Numbered from the stretch's first letter, positions 50,252-60,786 are shown. The stretch is DNA of 64,000 nt from an uncultured Bacteroides sp. (GCA_905203765.1 CAJKXC010000005.1:22592-86591), one strand, 5' to 3'. The notes: generated by a model not told the origin, from the letters alone. Translations and numbers: made by a program.

Positions 50252-51868
50252 TCAGCTTTCGGGTGATACGGATGCTATCTCCATAATCTTTGCCTCGAAA
50301 AGTTCGTTAGATACAATCGACTTGTTCTTCACCCGCGTTTTGTAAGTATTGATAGTGTGGACGGAGTAATTGAGGAATTTGGCAATCCGTTCGCTCTCGC
50401 ATATACCCAGGCGGATGAGGGCGAAGATACGCATCTCCGGGGTAAGGGAATTATTTTCGCTGCGGTTGGTTTCTCCCGGGGGGAATAACTGGTTATAGGC
50501 AGTGATGAAATTGGGGAATAACTTCAGGAATGTTTCGTCGAAGGAAGCGTACATATTATCCCGCTCATTGTTCAGGGTCGATTCTTTGAACGAAGTGCGC
50601 AGGTCGTCGAATTGCTTGGCGGCAATCTTGCGGTTTATCATCTTGTAGAGATTCTCCATCTTCCCGATATACTCGGAGTTCAGGTAGAATGAATAGCCGA
50701 TATATTCGTCTTTGATGTTGTTGGCTTCGGACAGCTCTTCGTTGATCTGTTGCAGCTGCTGGTTGCGCTCCACAATGGTTTGCCGGGCGGTGCGCAGTTT
50801 CTTCATCTGCTTGTAGATGATAAGGGTGGCGGTGAAAAGCAGAATGAAGAGTATGGAGAAGAGCGTAATGCCGCCGATGAGTACGTTGCGTTGCTTCTTT
50901 ACAATGTCGAAGCGGTCTTGCTCGATGATGGGCAGGATGGAGCCTATCTCTATCTTGCGCTGACGGGCGTTGTAGAAGTTGGCATCTTCCAGGGCCGATT
51001 TTACGTATCGGTTGGCACGGTTGATGTCGCCGCGCTCATAGAGCAGTCCGGCCAGTACACGCAGGGCGGTCGTCTCCTTCGTTGCCGAACGGATGTCGCC
51101 GATGGCGGCGCGTATCAGATAGGTCAGTGCCTGGTCTTTATCCCCCTGTTCGCCGTATACCCATCCCAGGCTGGATGCAATGATGGCTTCGGTGTGCGGG
51201 TCCACATCTTTTCGCTCTAACATGGTTTTGAAGGAATAGATGCAGGCATCGTACTGCCGCTCTTTCATCTGCTTCTGGCTGGTGAAGTACCACCACTTCA
51301 TCCCTTTCTCCGGCAAGAGGGTCAATAAAGAGTCCGTATAGAGACTGCCTTTTCGGATGTATTCGTCCTGGAAAGGAGCTTCGTGGTTATAGTCGGCAAT
51401 GTCATAGTAGAGCCTGCTATATAAGGAATAGTAGGAAATCTTGTTGGCAAGCGGGACATGGCTGATATCGATCTTCCCTATCACATCGAAAGCTTCTTTA
51501 AACAAGCCCGATGAAAGCAGGCAGAAGACGATGGCACCGTTGGATTCGGCTATGTAGCCTGAGTTCTGCAAACGTTGGGCCAGTTGCAGCGAGTGATGGG
51601 CGTATGAGTAGGCGGAGTCGTATTTATAAGATTTGTACTCCTCGAAGAGATGGATGCTGGCTTCGTAGCGTTTCTCGTCGGATACTGCTTTTCCGAGAAC
51701 CCGACGCCATTCGGCAATCCGGGATTCTTTCTTATCAACATAGTCACTGCTTTTCATTAAGTAGTGATCCAGCTGGGCGAGCATTGCATCCAGCGAAGGA
51801 GTTGCCGAAAATCCCTTAGGGCAGATCATAATGAGCAATAAGGGAAGAAGAAAGAATTTCTGCTTCAT
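50252..51868 (-). CDS. SusR-like membrane-bound transcriptional regulator
   Basis: The start at 51868 (MKQKFFLLPLLLIMICPKGFS) lies 4 bp past the GDPD stop; a start at 51892 would overlap that gene. The 538-residue protein has a signal peptide, a TPR-like periplasmic region (residues about 30-320), one TM helix (VLIGGITLFSILFILLFTATLIIY), a coiled-coil (ARQTIVERNQQLQQINEELSEA) and a C-terminal DNA-binding region with a LuxR/GerE-like helix-turn-helix: SLTPEMRIFALIRLGICESERIAKFL, SVHTINTYKTRVKNKS. The layout is that of SusR, which activates the starch locus on sensing maltose. Here it should activate PUL 2, directly downstream. Confidence 0.85.
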   Translation of the reverse strand: MKQKFFLLPLLLIMICPKGFSATPSLDAMLAQLDHYLMKSSDYVDKKESRIAEWRRVLGKAVSDEKRYEASIHLFEEYKSYKYDSAYSYAHHSLQLAQRLQNSGYIAESNGAIVFCLLSSGLFKEAFDVIGKIDISHVPLANKISYYSLYSRLYYDIADYNHEAPFQDEYIRKGSLYTDSLLTLLPEKGMKWWYFTSQKQMKERQYDACIYSFKTMLERKDVDPHTEAIIASSLGWVYGEQGDKDQALTYLIRAAIGDIRSATKETTALRVLAGLLYERGDINRANRYVKSALEDANFYNARQRKIEIGSILPIIEQDRFDIVKKQRNVLIGGITLFSILFILLFTATLIIYKQMKKLRTARQTIVERNQQLQQINEELSEANNIKDEYIGYSFYLNSEYIGKMENLYKMINRKIAAKQFDDLRTSFKESTLNNERDNMYASFDETFLKLFPNFITAYNQLFPPGETNRSENNSLTPEMRIFALIRLGICESERIAKFLNYSVHTINTYKTRVKNKSIVSNELFEAKIMEIASVSPES

Positions 51869-51872
51869 TGTG

Positions 51873-52676
51873 TTATGGGGTTGCTTTTCCATATTTCATG
51901 ATGAACTGCACCGGGCGGTCGGTTGCTATGATATCGACGCCCAGGTCTACCGCTTTCTGATTGTCCGCTGTTTTGTCGTCCGTACCTAGAACCAGAGCCA
52001 GAACTTGCAGTCCATGTTTGCGGCATTTCTCTACGAATTGCGGATTCAGTGAATCGATCCATACAACGGCAATGTCGGGGTTCACCTCTCTTACTACCCG
52101 TTCTATGTCACTTTCACTTCTGATATATGCCTGTAGCGTTTTTACTTCCGGCGCCAGTTCCCTGAAACGTTTGATGTCTTCTTCTTTGCTGAAAGTGAAG
52201 TTGCAGTTCTCCAGCATATCTTTGGATTTGATGAGGGACAGCATTTCCTGCAAACCACCGTTGCGGTAGTCGATGGCGATTCTCAAGCCACCCTCTTTGG
52301 CTCTTTGCAGCAGGTCGGCAAAACGGAGTACGCGTTGTCCGGCAAATTCGGGAGCAAACCAGGAACCGGCATCCAGTGTGTCGATGTCGGCAGACATCCA
52401 GTCGCTGATGTCCCCCGTTCCATTGGTCGTGCGGTCCAGGGTCGAGTCGTGGAGTACGTAGAACACGCTGTCCTTGCTGATGCAGACGTCGCATTCCATA
52501 TTGCCCACGCCGTATTTGATACATGAATCGACGGATGCCATTGTGTTTTCGGGAGCAATGGTGCTGGCGCCGCGATGCGCGCTGGTCAAAGGTATCTTGA
52601 CGGGTGCTTTTTGCTGTCGGGAGCATCCCGCGCAGAGTAAGATTATAACTGATAATATATATACTAATCTTCTCAT
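51873..52676 (-). CDS. Glycerophosphodiester phosphodiesterase family lipoprotein
   Basis: The start at 52676 (MRRLVYILSVIILLCAGCSRQ) gives a lipobox (LCAGC). The 267-residue mature region is a GDPD TIM barrel: TSAHRGASTIAPENTMAS with the catalytic His/Arg and Glu, NMECDVCISKDSVFYVLHDSTLDRTTNGTG with metal ligands and second His, and a C-terminal GVDIIATDRPVQF. It hydrolyses glycerophosphodiesters to glycerol 3-phosphate and an alcohol in the periplasm. It is upstream of the SusR-like gene and may share its transcript; a link to glycan use is not evident. Confidence 0.9.
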   Translation of the reverse strand: MRRLVYILSVIILLCAGCSRQQKAPVKIPLTSAHRGASTIAPENTMASVDSCIKYGVGNMECDVCISKDSVFYVLHDSTLDRTTNGTGDISDWMSADIDTLDAGSWFAPEFAGQRVLRFADLLQRAKEGGLRIAIDYRNGGLQEMLSLIKSKDMLENCNFTFSKEEDIKRFRELAPEVKTLQAYIRSESDIERVVREVNPDIAVVWIDSLNPQFVEKCRKHGLQVLALVLGTDDKTADNQKAVDLGVDIIATDRPVQFIMKYGKATP

Positions 52677-52746
52677 TCTGTTGTTGCTTAATGCCATAAA
52701 TGGTATCTGGTATGAGGTGTTCTTCGCTTATTATGCCAATTTGATA

Positions 52747-52754
52747 CAAAAATA
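52747..52754 (-). promoter_or_regulatory. Candidate -7 element for the GDPD gene
   Basis: The complement of 52747-52754 reads TATTTTTG (TAnnTTTG), 70 bp upstream of the GDPD start. Confidence 0.45.
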
Positions 52755-52942
52755 CTAAAATATATGGATTGAAGAATGTTTTCCATCACTTTTTGGGAAA
52801 AGAAAAGAATGTGTATCGGAATTGCAGCAATCATCCGGCAAAACAAGCGGGCTAACTTGCAAATCTGTTCCAATCGTTTCACAGAACACTTCAGACCTCT
52901 AAAAGAGTTTTATGTTTGCTCATTTATTCAAATTTTATACTT

Positions 52943-52950
52943 TACATTTG
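52943..52950 (+). promoter_or_regulatory. Candidate -7 element for the DUF5119/fimbrillin genes
   Basis: TACATTTG matches TAnnTTTG and lies 19 bp before the ATG at 52970. TTTG at 52915-52918 is 24 bp upstream, slightly far for a -33 element. An upstream in-frame start at 52916 would precede the transcript, supporting 52970. Confidence 0.5.
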
Positions 52951-52969
52951 TTTCATACAACGCAAGGTT

Positions 52970-53956
52970 ATGGTGAATATCGTCACGAGGAAGAGCGAAA
53001 AGGAGATAAAAAGCAAGTTACTTGTATTTCTGTTTTCATTGCTGGTAATGTTGGTGGGATGCGATTCCCGGGATACTCCTGATGACTCTCTGCTCAGCAC
53101 AGTACAGGTGACGTTGGATTGGAAAGGCATGACAAATGAATTGCCGGAGTATATGAAGATTATCTTTTACTCGAAAGACAAGGAAGGACGAAAAGTTGAA
53201 GACTATTTACCTGCGGAAGGCGGCGAATTGGAAGTGCCCGCCGGAAGTTACAGAGTCGTAATATATAACTATAATACGGAAAGCGTCCAGGTAAGGGGCG
53301 AAGAGAGCTATGAAACGATTGAAGCGTATACCGGGTACTGCACCGGACTGAGTGCAGACGAAGCGATGGTATGGTCGCCCGATGCTTTCTATGTGGCGGT
53401 GTTGGAAGATGTGGTGATAGAACAGAGTGAGACAACGGTGCAGATGGAACTTACCCCACAGGTGGTAGTGAGGAATTACTCCTTTGATATACAGGTAGTG
53501 GGAGCCAAGAATCTGTCACGGGTAGTGTGCCACATTAGCGGATTGAACGGAAGTTATTGGTTGGGAAAGCATACTTGCACGGTGAGCGAAGTACCTATAA
53601 ATGTAGAAACTTATATTAAGGACGGTGTGCTGTATGGCGATTTCTCAGCTTTTATCTCTCCGAAGGAAGTAGCGGAGACCCGTGTTGCAGGAATACCGAT
53701 GATGCTGACACTGAAATTGGTGAAGACAGACAATACGGTGCAAGAGGTAAAAGTAGACATCACGGAGCTGATAGAATCTCCATCCATCGGAGAAGAGCCG
53801 GGTGAACCGGAAGAACCGGGTGAAGAGGTGCATATCGAAGTTCCTGTTCCGGATGGCAAGATAGAAGTAGACGATGTGGAATCTGGAACCGGTGGCGGAA
53901 TAGGCGGAGATGTAGGAGATTGGGATGATGAAACGGGCGTTGAATTACCGATGTAA
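52970..53956 (+). CDS. DUF5119-domain lipoprotein (fimbrial cluster)
   Basis: The start at 52970 (MVNIVTRKSEKEIKSKLLVFLF) is preceded by AAGG and gives a lipoprotein signal ending LVMLVGC. The 328-residue protein has the DUF5119 opening STVQVTLDWKG, then PAGSYRVVIYNYNTESVQVRGEESYETIEAYTG, and ELTPQVVVRNYSFDIQVVGAKNLSRVVCHISGL, the FimB/Mfa-like beta-sandwich that occurs beside fimbrillin genes. The C-terminus is an acidic Pro/Glu/Gly linker (EEPGEPEEPGEE, GTGGGIGGDVGDW). It is probably an anchor or accessory subunit for the fimbrillin encoded 48 bp downstream. Confidence 0.85.
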   Translation: MVNIVTRKSEKEIKSKLLVFLFSLLVMLVGCDSRDTPDDSLLSTVQVTLDWKGMTNELPEYMKIIFYSKDKEGRKVEDYLPAEGGELEVPAGSYRVVIYNYNTESVQVRGEESYETIEAYTGYCTGLSADEAMVWSPDAFYVAVLEDVVIEQSETTVQMELTPQVVVRNYSFDIQVVGAKNLSRVVCHISGLNGSYWLGKHTCTVSEVPINVETYIKDGVLYGDFSAFISPKEVAETRVAGIPMMLTLKLVKTDNTVQEVKVDITELIESPSIGEEPGEPEEPGEEVHIEVPVPDGKIEVDDVESGTGGGIGGDVGDWDDETGVELPM

Positions 53957-54004
53957 AATAGAACAATAAGATAAATAATAATATTAACTTAATACACAAT
54001 GGTT

Positions 54005-54970
54005 ATGAAGAAGATTTTTTTAATGGCGTTAGCTGCATCTGCAATGATGAGCTGCTCAGAAAATGAAATGTTAGACAATGGTGGACAACAGGCAGAGATT
54101 AAAGTGGGTACGATGGTGAAGGCAGGCACGAAGGCTGCGGTGACTGATAATGACAATTTTACGGCTTTTACGGTGAGTGCATATACGGTTGCTAAGGCAG
54201 ATATTGCTACTACAGGACTTGGTGATGCCTATATGGATGCAGTAGACTATACTGGAAAGCAGGGGGGATGGTCAACAACAGGAGGTACCTATTATTGGCC
54301 GGTGAATCAAGCAATGCAATTCTTTGCTTATCCTACTACCGCTAAGGCTGATTTTACTGTACCGGCAACGGGATATCCTACTTTGAAATTTGGAGTAGCA
54401 GCATTAGCTGAAGATCAAACTGATTTGGTCGTAGCGTATTCTGAAGCTGTAACTAAACCTGTTGACAATAAGTTGACGCTTAACTTCAAGCATATTCTTA
54501 CGCGTATCAATTTCTCTTATAAGCCAGTCGATGCAGCATATGCCTATACGATAAGTGAGATTAAAATCAATGGTGTTTCTGGTGGAACTGCTACCTATAA
54601 GTTTGCTGATAACTCTTGGGATTTGACAGATGCTGAAACGACATTAGCTACTGATTATATTTATCCTACTACTGTTGGGACTCCGGATGGTGATTTTTAT
54701 CCTTTGGATGATGCAACAGGTGGCTCTTTGATGCTGTTTCCGCAAAAAGTTAGTGGCAAAACCATATCTGTGACGTACACAGTAAAAAAGGGTGAAACCT
54801 CTTTCTTTGACGGTACAAAAACTGTTACATTGCCTGCCGATGCAGCATGGGGAGTAGGTCAGAATATCCGTTATAAACTAACTTTGCCTGTAGGTGCCGA
54901 GGAGATTGCTTTTGAAACAAGTGTTGAAGCATATCCGGGTGAAGCTGATACACCAGCTACTCCTGAATAA
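54005..54970 (+). CDS. Fimbrillin-family (Mfa1-like) lipoprotein
   Basis: The 321-residue protein starts MKKIFLMALAASAMMSCSENE (lipobox Cys 17). VKAGTKAAVTDNDNFTAFTVSAYT is the typical fimbrillin N-terminal strand, TYYWPVNQAMQFFAYPT the conserved YWP motif, KLTLNFKHILTRINFSYKP the conserved LTRI stretch, and LMLFPQKVSG and GQNIRYKLTL complete the pattern. Such proteins polymerise by strand exchange into Bacteroidales fimbriae. The gene is visibly more A+T-rich than its neighbours (many GCT, ACT, TAT codons), which may reflect recent exchange of this variable surface gene. A strong terminator follows. Confidence 0.87.
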   Translation: MKKIFLMALAASAMMSCSENEMLDNGGQQAEIKVGTMVKAGTKAAVTDNDNFTAFTVSAYTVAKADIATTGLGDAYMDAVDYTGKQGGWSTTGGTYYWPVNQAMQFFAYPTTAKADFTVPATGYPTLKFGVAALAEDQTDLVVAYSEAVTKPVDNKLTLNFKHILTRINFSYKPVDAAYAYTISEIKINGVSGGTATYKFADNSWDLTDAETTLATDYIYPTTVGTPDGDFYPLDDATGGSLMLFPQKVSGKTISVTYTVKKGETSFFDGTKTVTLPADAAWGVGQNIRYKLTLPVGAEEIAFETSVEAYPGEADTPATPE

Positions 54971-55006
54971 GCCTTTCGGTTTCCTTTCCAAAACCACAAT
55001 CTGATT

Positions 55007-55054
55007 ATTCCCCGGAAACTTTAACCTACGAGTTTCCGGGGAATATTTTTTTTT
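55007..55054 (+). terminator. Strong rho-independent terminator after the fimbrillin gene
   Basis: ATTCCCCGGAAACT (55007-55020) pairs perfectly with AGTTTCCGGGGAAT (55031-55044), followed by A and nine T (55046-55054). Confidence 0.93.
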
Positions 55055-55069
55055 CTGATATTATCTGTT

Positions 55070-55077
55070 TATATTTG
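55070..55077 (+). promoter_or_regulatory. Candidate -7 element for the first AraC regulator
   Basis: TATATTTG matches TAnnTTTG, 39 bp upstream of the start codon and just after the preceding terminator. Confidence 0.55.
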
Positions 55078-55116
55078 TCGCAGCAAACAAACAAGCTATA
55101 AACACTTGATTCTACG

Positions 55117-55986
55117 ATGCCCAATACCTCTGCATGTGGAGCAACCAACATAGATTGTCACAGCTGTCCTAAAGCTACGGACAATATCATTATTTACGCT
55201 TCTCATCCGAGAGGCTTCCACCTTCCTGCACATAAATGTGAAGAGAATATCTTGATTTTTTTATTAAAAGGAGAAGTCCTTGTCAATAGTAATGAGTACG
55301 CAGGTACTACCCTGCGTGCAGGTGAATTCATTCTTCAAGCCATCGGATCGAAGTACGAGATACTGGCGATGACCGATGTCGAATGTGTCTGCTATCGTTT
55401 TGAGCAGCCACAATTCTTCTGCGAAACCCGTTACAGTTACATTGCAAATAAGGTTCAGCCCCCTTTGATTTATTCCCCTTTAAAGATCAAGCCCGAGGTG
55501 CAATACTTCCTGGATGCTTCCAAATCCTATATGACAGAAGCAAAGATCTGCAAAGAACTGCTGGCTTTCAAGCAGAAAGAGCTCGGCTTCCTCTTAGGGC
55601 AGTATTACACTGATTACGAGCTTTCCATGCTGGTGCATCCCCTCTCCAAGTACACAAACAGCTTCCAATACTTTGTCCTCAAAAACCATAACCGGGTAAA
55701 GACGGTTGAGGAACTGGCAAAACTGGGTGGCTACACCACTACTACTTTCCGCCGTATTTTTACATCCGTATTTCATCAGCCGGTTTATGAGTGGATGCAG
55801 GAGCGTCGCTGCGAGGGCATCATGTACGAACTGCAACACACCGATGCCACCATTTCCGAAATCTGCTATAAATACGGTTTCGAGTCCCTGCCCCACTTCT
55901 CCAATTTCTGTAAGAAGAACTTCGGCGCGTCTCCCCGCAACTTGCGTACCGGAAAGAATACCGTCCCTGCCGCTACCGCACAATAA
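55117..55986 (+). CDS. AraC-family transcriptional regulator with N-terminal Cys cluster (copy 1)
   Basis: The 289-residue regulator begins with C7-x6-C14-x2-C17 (CGATNIDCHSCP), then a cupin-like region (NILIFLLKGEVLVNSNEYAGTTLRAGEFILQAIGSKYEILAMTDVE) and a C-terminal AraC domain: HNRVKTVEELAKLGGYTTTTFRRIF and ISEICYKYGFESLPHFSNFCKKNFGASPRNLR. The fold and motifs are shared with the protein encoded at 59831-60745; the two flank the fumarate reductase operon. The Cys triplet could bind a metal or sense redox state, but this is not shown. It lies downstream of the fimbrillin terminator with its own promoter. Confidence 0.9.
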   Translation: MPNTSACGATNIDCHSCPKATDNIIIYASHPRGFHLPAHKCEENILIFLLKGEVLVNSNEYAGTTLRAGEFILQAIGSKYEILAMTDVECVCYRFEQPQFFCETRYSYIANKVQPPLIYSPLKIKPEVQYFLDASKSYMTEAKICKELLAFKQKELGFLLGQYYTDYELSMLVHPLSKYTNSFQYFVLKNHNRVKTVEELAKLGGYTTTTFRRIFTSVFHQPVYEWMQERRCEGIMYELQHTDATISEICYKYGFESLPHFSNFCKKNFGASPRNLRTGKNTVPAATAQ

Positions 55987-55999
55987 GGCTTGTACCCAT

Positions 56000-56038
56000 A
56001 AAAAAACTCCCCTACCGGTTTCCCGGCAGAGGAGCTTC
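56000..56038 (-). terminator. Terminator of the fumarate reductase operon (also facing the AraC gene)
   Basis: On the minus strand GCTCCTCTGCCGGG and CCGGTAGGGGAG form an imperfect GC-rich stem followed by seven T. It lies between the convergent ends of the AraC gene and frdB. Confidence 0.82.
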
Positions 56039-56069
56039 TTGTGATATTAATCAAATAAGTGAAAGCAAC

Positions 56070-56825
56070 TTAGTCTTTCAGCTTTGCAATGATAAAGTCG
56101 CGGTTCAAGCGAGCGATGTTGCTGATAGATACGTTCTTCGGGCATTCGGCTTCGCACGCACGGGTGTTTGTACAGTTACCGAAACCGAGTTCGTCCATCT
56201 TGCTCAACATAGCCTTGGCACGGCGCAATGCTTCCGGTTTGCCTTGGGGCAACAGGTTCAGCTGGCTCACCTTGGCAGAAACGAACAGCATAGCAGAACC
56301 GTTCTTACAAGCAGCCACACAAGCACCACAACCGATACAGCTGGCAGCATCCATAGCCTCGTCAGCGATGGGCTTCGGAATCAGGATAGCGTTGGCATCC
56401 TGGGGAGCACCGGTACGTACGCTGACGTAGCCGCCTGCCTGCATAATCTTGTCGTAGGCCGTACGGTCGACCATCAAGTCCTTGATAACCGGGAAACCGG
56501 CAGAGCGCCACGGTTCAACAGTGATGGTATCGCCGTCGTTGAAACGACGCATATAAATCTGGCAAGTCGTAGCGCCGGTTGCAGGACCGTGGGGATGTCC
56601 GTTGATGTAGAGCGAACACATACCGCAGATACCTTCGCGGCAGTCGTGGTCGAATACAACCGGTTCTTTACCTTCAGAAATCAGCTGTTCGTTCAAAATA
56701 TCCAGCATTTCGAGGAATGAAGTATCGCCCGGGATATCTTTCATTTGGTATGTTTCAAAAGCGCCTTTTGCTTTCGGACCCTTCTGGCGCCATACCTTGA
56801 GCGTAAATGATATATTTTTATCCAT
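56070..56825 (-). CDS. sdhB: Fumarate reductase/succinate dehydrogenase iron-sulfur subunit
   Basis: The 251-residue subunit carries three Fe-S clusters: a [2Fe-2S] site (CREGICGMC plus the later Cys in GATTCQIYM), and the 4Fe/3Fe sites CIGCGACVAAC and CTNTRACEAECPK. It passes electrons between the flavoprotein and the di-heme cytochrome b. In Bacteroides the B-type enzyme works mainly as a quinol:fumarate reductase in anaerobic succinate formation, on the inner face of the inner membrane. It is the last gene of the operon, 33 bp after the flavoprotein gene. Confidence 0.95.
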   Translation of the reverse strand: MDKNISFTLKVWRQKGPKAKGAFETYQMKDIPGDTSFLEMLDILNEQLISEGKEPVVFDHDCREGICGMCSLYINGHPHGPATGATTCQIYMRRFNDGDTITVEPWRSAGFPVIKDLMVDRTAYDKIMQAGGYVSVRTGAPQDANAILIPKPIADEAMDAASCIGCGACVAACKNGSAMLFVSAKVSQLNLLPQGKPEALRRAKAMLSKMDELGFGNCTNTRACEAECPKNVSISNIARLNRDFIIAKLKD

Positions 56826-56858
56826 TTTCTTTAATTCTTTAAATGTTCAACTTCCCGA

Positions 56859-58805
<1,947 letters not shown>

Positions 58806-58840
58806 AATGCTATTACAATTTAATCATTTACAATAATTTA

Positions 58841-59542
58841 TTAGCAAGCGCCGCACACCAGTGACTGGATGTAGAATACGACAACTACCAAGGCGAAGCA
58901 TACAACAACGATAGTGGAGTAGATGTTGGAGATGCATTTCCAACGGTTAATCCATACTTTGTTGTTCCAACCCAAAGACTGCATAGAGCTCCAGAAACCG
59001 TGAGTCAAGTGGAACCACAGTGCGCCCAGCCATACGAGGTAAAGCACTACATACACCGGATTGCTGAATGTGTTCTGGATGTGATAAACACCATTGGCAG
59101 CATTGTCCAATAATGCACCGCCCACAGGCATACCTACGTTGTGCATCAGTTCGGGGAGCTGCATCTTTGACCAGAAGTTAATCAGGTGCAAGCCTAAACC
59201 CACAATCACGATCAGACCCAGAACGAGCATGTTCTGAGAAGCCCATTCCACTGTTTTGGGTTTGTCTACTACTGCATAGCGTTCACTACCGCGTGCTTTA
59301 CGGTTCTGCATCGTCAGCCAGAAGGCATAGATGATGTGAATGATGAACAGGGCAGCCAAACCTACCGTAGCCACCAGGGCATACCAGTTTGCTCCCAGGA
59401 ACTCACAAACCATGTTGTATCCCTCAGCTGAGATTAATGCAACCAGGTTCATCGCCATGTGAAATGTTAGAAACAGGACAAGGGCGATACCGGTAACGCT
59501 CATCACCACTTTCCTTCCTACAGATGAATTACTTAACCACAT
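58841..59542 (-). CDS. sdhC: Fumarate reductase/succinate dehydrogenase cytochrome b subunit
   Basis: The 233-residue membrane anchor has five TM helices. SSVGRKVVMSVTGIALVLFLTFHMAMNLVAL starts it, with a heme His in TFHMAMN. Further His are in ALFIIHIIYAFWL, GLGLHLINFW and LWFHLTHGFWS. This single-subunit five-helix di-heme form defines type B succinate:quinone oxidoreductases. It exchanges electrons with menaquinone. It is the first gene of the operon (C-A-B order). Confidence 0.94.
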   Translation of the reverse strand: MWLSNSSVGRKVVMSVTGIALVLFLTFHMAMNLVALISAEGYNMVCEFLGANWYALVATVGLAALFIIHIIYAFWLTMQNRKARGSERYAVVDKPKTVEWASQNMLVLGLIVIVGLGLHLINFWSKMQLPELMHNVGMPVGGALLDNAANGVYHIQNTFSNPVYVVLYLVWLGALWFHLTHGFWSSMQSLGWNNKVWINRWKCISNIYSTIVVVCFALVVVVFYIQSLVCGAC

Positions 59543-59612
59543 AAATGATTGAATTTAAGTTATTTAATAGTTTAAAGATTTGTTTCATTATGAGACCTGT
59601 GTAAATATCTCG

Positions 59613-59644
59613 CAAAAATAGAAGAAATCCATTGATTAAGCAAG
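59613..59644 (-). promoter_or_regulatory. Promoter of the fumarate reductase operon
   Basis: On the minus strand TATTTTTG (complement of 59613-59620) fits the -7 element, and CTTG (complement of 59641-59644) lies 20 bp upstream, one mismatch from TTTG. The start codon is 70 bp downstream. Confidence 0.62.
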
Positions 59645-59683
59645 GAATTAAAGAAATAATTCCTTAATAACCCCGGCTTGCAG

Positions 59684-59806
59684 CGTCTATATATCCGGGT
59701 TGTTGCATCTATATATCCCGCTTGCTGCATCTATAGATCGACCACGCTGCATCTATAGATCCCGCACGCTGCATCTATAGATGCAACACGTTGGGTCTAT
59801 ATCCCT
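59684..59806. repeat. 22 bp tandem repeat array, core TGCATCTATAGAT (array E)
   Basis: Six cores (CTATAT or CTATAG) start at 59687, 59709, 59731, 59753, 59775 and 59797, each exactly 22 bp apart. The central four units match array A at 17592-17657 in core and in the flanking CnnCACGC. The array lies upstream of the fumarate reductase promoter and downstream of the second AraC gene. Confidence 0.93.
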
Positions 59807-59830
59807 TGAAAATCAGATGTGTAGATCTTG

Positions 59831-60745
59831 TTAGTCAGTGGACTCCGTGTTGTCGTTCTCTCCTTCGGATTTCTCCTTGATAATGGTGATTTTCTCTCCG
59901 TTGGCCGAGCGTTTTCTTAATGCACGGGGAGTATCGCCGAAAGAGTCTTTGCAGAAGTGGGCGAAATGGGACAGGGAGTCGAAGCCATAGCGGGCGCTGA
60001 TGACTGATATGCGTTGTTTGGTATATTGCAGATCGTTCAGGATGCCTTCGCGCTTCTTGTCCAGAATCCATTCGTAGACAGGCACACCATACATATTCTT
60101 GAACAGACGGCGGAAAGTGGTGGTGGTATATCCGCCCAAGTGGGCAAATTCTTCTACGTTCTTCACCTTGTCATAGTTCTGCATCACGAAATACTGGAAG
60201 CTTTCCGTGTAGGTGCTGATGGGGTAGAAGAATGCGCTGATTTGGTGGAGCGGGTAGTAGCAAGTCAGGATATACACCAATTCCTGGCACTTGATCTCGA
60301 CATATTTGCTGCAAGCGTAATGTTGTTCTTTGAGGTAACCGGCAAGGCTTTCCAGCATACCTTCGAGCATGGAGACAGCTGTCAGCGGAGCATAGGTCAG
60401 GGGGGATTCCGAGTGTTTCAGTATCTCTTTATAACGTTCTTCGCAAAGTAGCGGAAGTTCGGTAAACCAATAAACAATGTATTCTACGTCGGTCAATGCC
60501 AAAAGCTCTACTTTCGATCCTATTGCTTGTAGAATGAATTGGTTGCTTTGAAGGGTGGTGCCGGGATATTCTTCACTATTTACGAGCAAATCGCCTTTCA
60601 GCATGAAGAGCATACAGTTTTGTGTGTACTTTTCGGCAGAGAAATGTTGCCCTTGGGGATACTGGTTGTAAACCAATACTCCTTCGGACTTCTGAGGGCA
60701 TAGCGTGCAGTCAATTTGTCGGGTGCAACAAGTATCCAGTGTCAT
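59831..60745 (-). CDS. AraC-family transcriptional regulator with N-terminal Cys cluster (copy 2)
   Basis: The 304-residue regulator is a paralogue of the one at 55117-55986. The N-terminus has the same C-x6-C-x2-C spacing (C6, C13, C16 in CCTRQIDCTLCP). GDLLVNSEEYPGTTLQSNQFILQAIGSKVELLALTDVEYIVY, TESFQYFVMQNYDKVKNVEEFAHLGGYTTTTFRRLF and YGFDSLSHFAHFCKDSFGDTPRALRKR align with copy 1 almost without gaps. It adds a charged C-terminal tail (EKSEGENDNTESTD). It reads toward the fumarate reductase operon in the same direction. The target genes are not known; the operon or its own gene are candidates. Confidence 0.9.
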   Translation of the reverse strand: MTLDTCCTRQIDCTLCPQKSEGVLVYNQYPQGQHFSAEKYTQNCMLFMLKGDLLVNSEEYPGTTLQSNQFILQAIGSKVELLALTDVEYIVYWFTELPLLCEERYKEILKHSESPLTYAPLTAVSMLEGMLESLAGYLKEQHYACSKYVEIKCQELVYILTCYYPLHQISAFFYPISTYTESFQYFVMQNYDKVKNVEEFAHLGGYTTTTFRRLFKNMYGVPVYEWILDKKREGILNDLQYTKQRISVISARYGFDSLSHFAHFCKDSFGDTPRALRKRSANGEKITIIKEKSEGENDNTESTD

Positions 60746-60778
60746 GAAATGATAGGCAAATTATTATAAATGTGAGGG

Positions 60779-60786
60779 CAAAGATA
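60779..60786 (-). promoter_or_regulatory. Candidate -7 element for the second AraC gene
   Basis: The complement of 60779-60786 reads TATCTTTG (TAnnTTTG), 33 bp upstream of the start codon, divergent from the PAP2 promoter. Confidence 0.55.
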
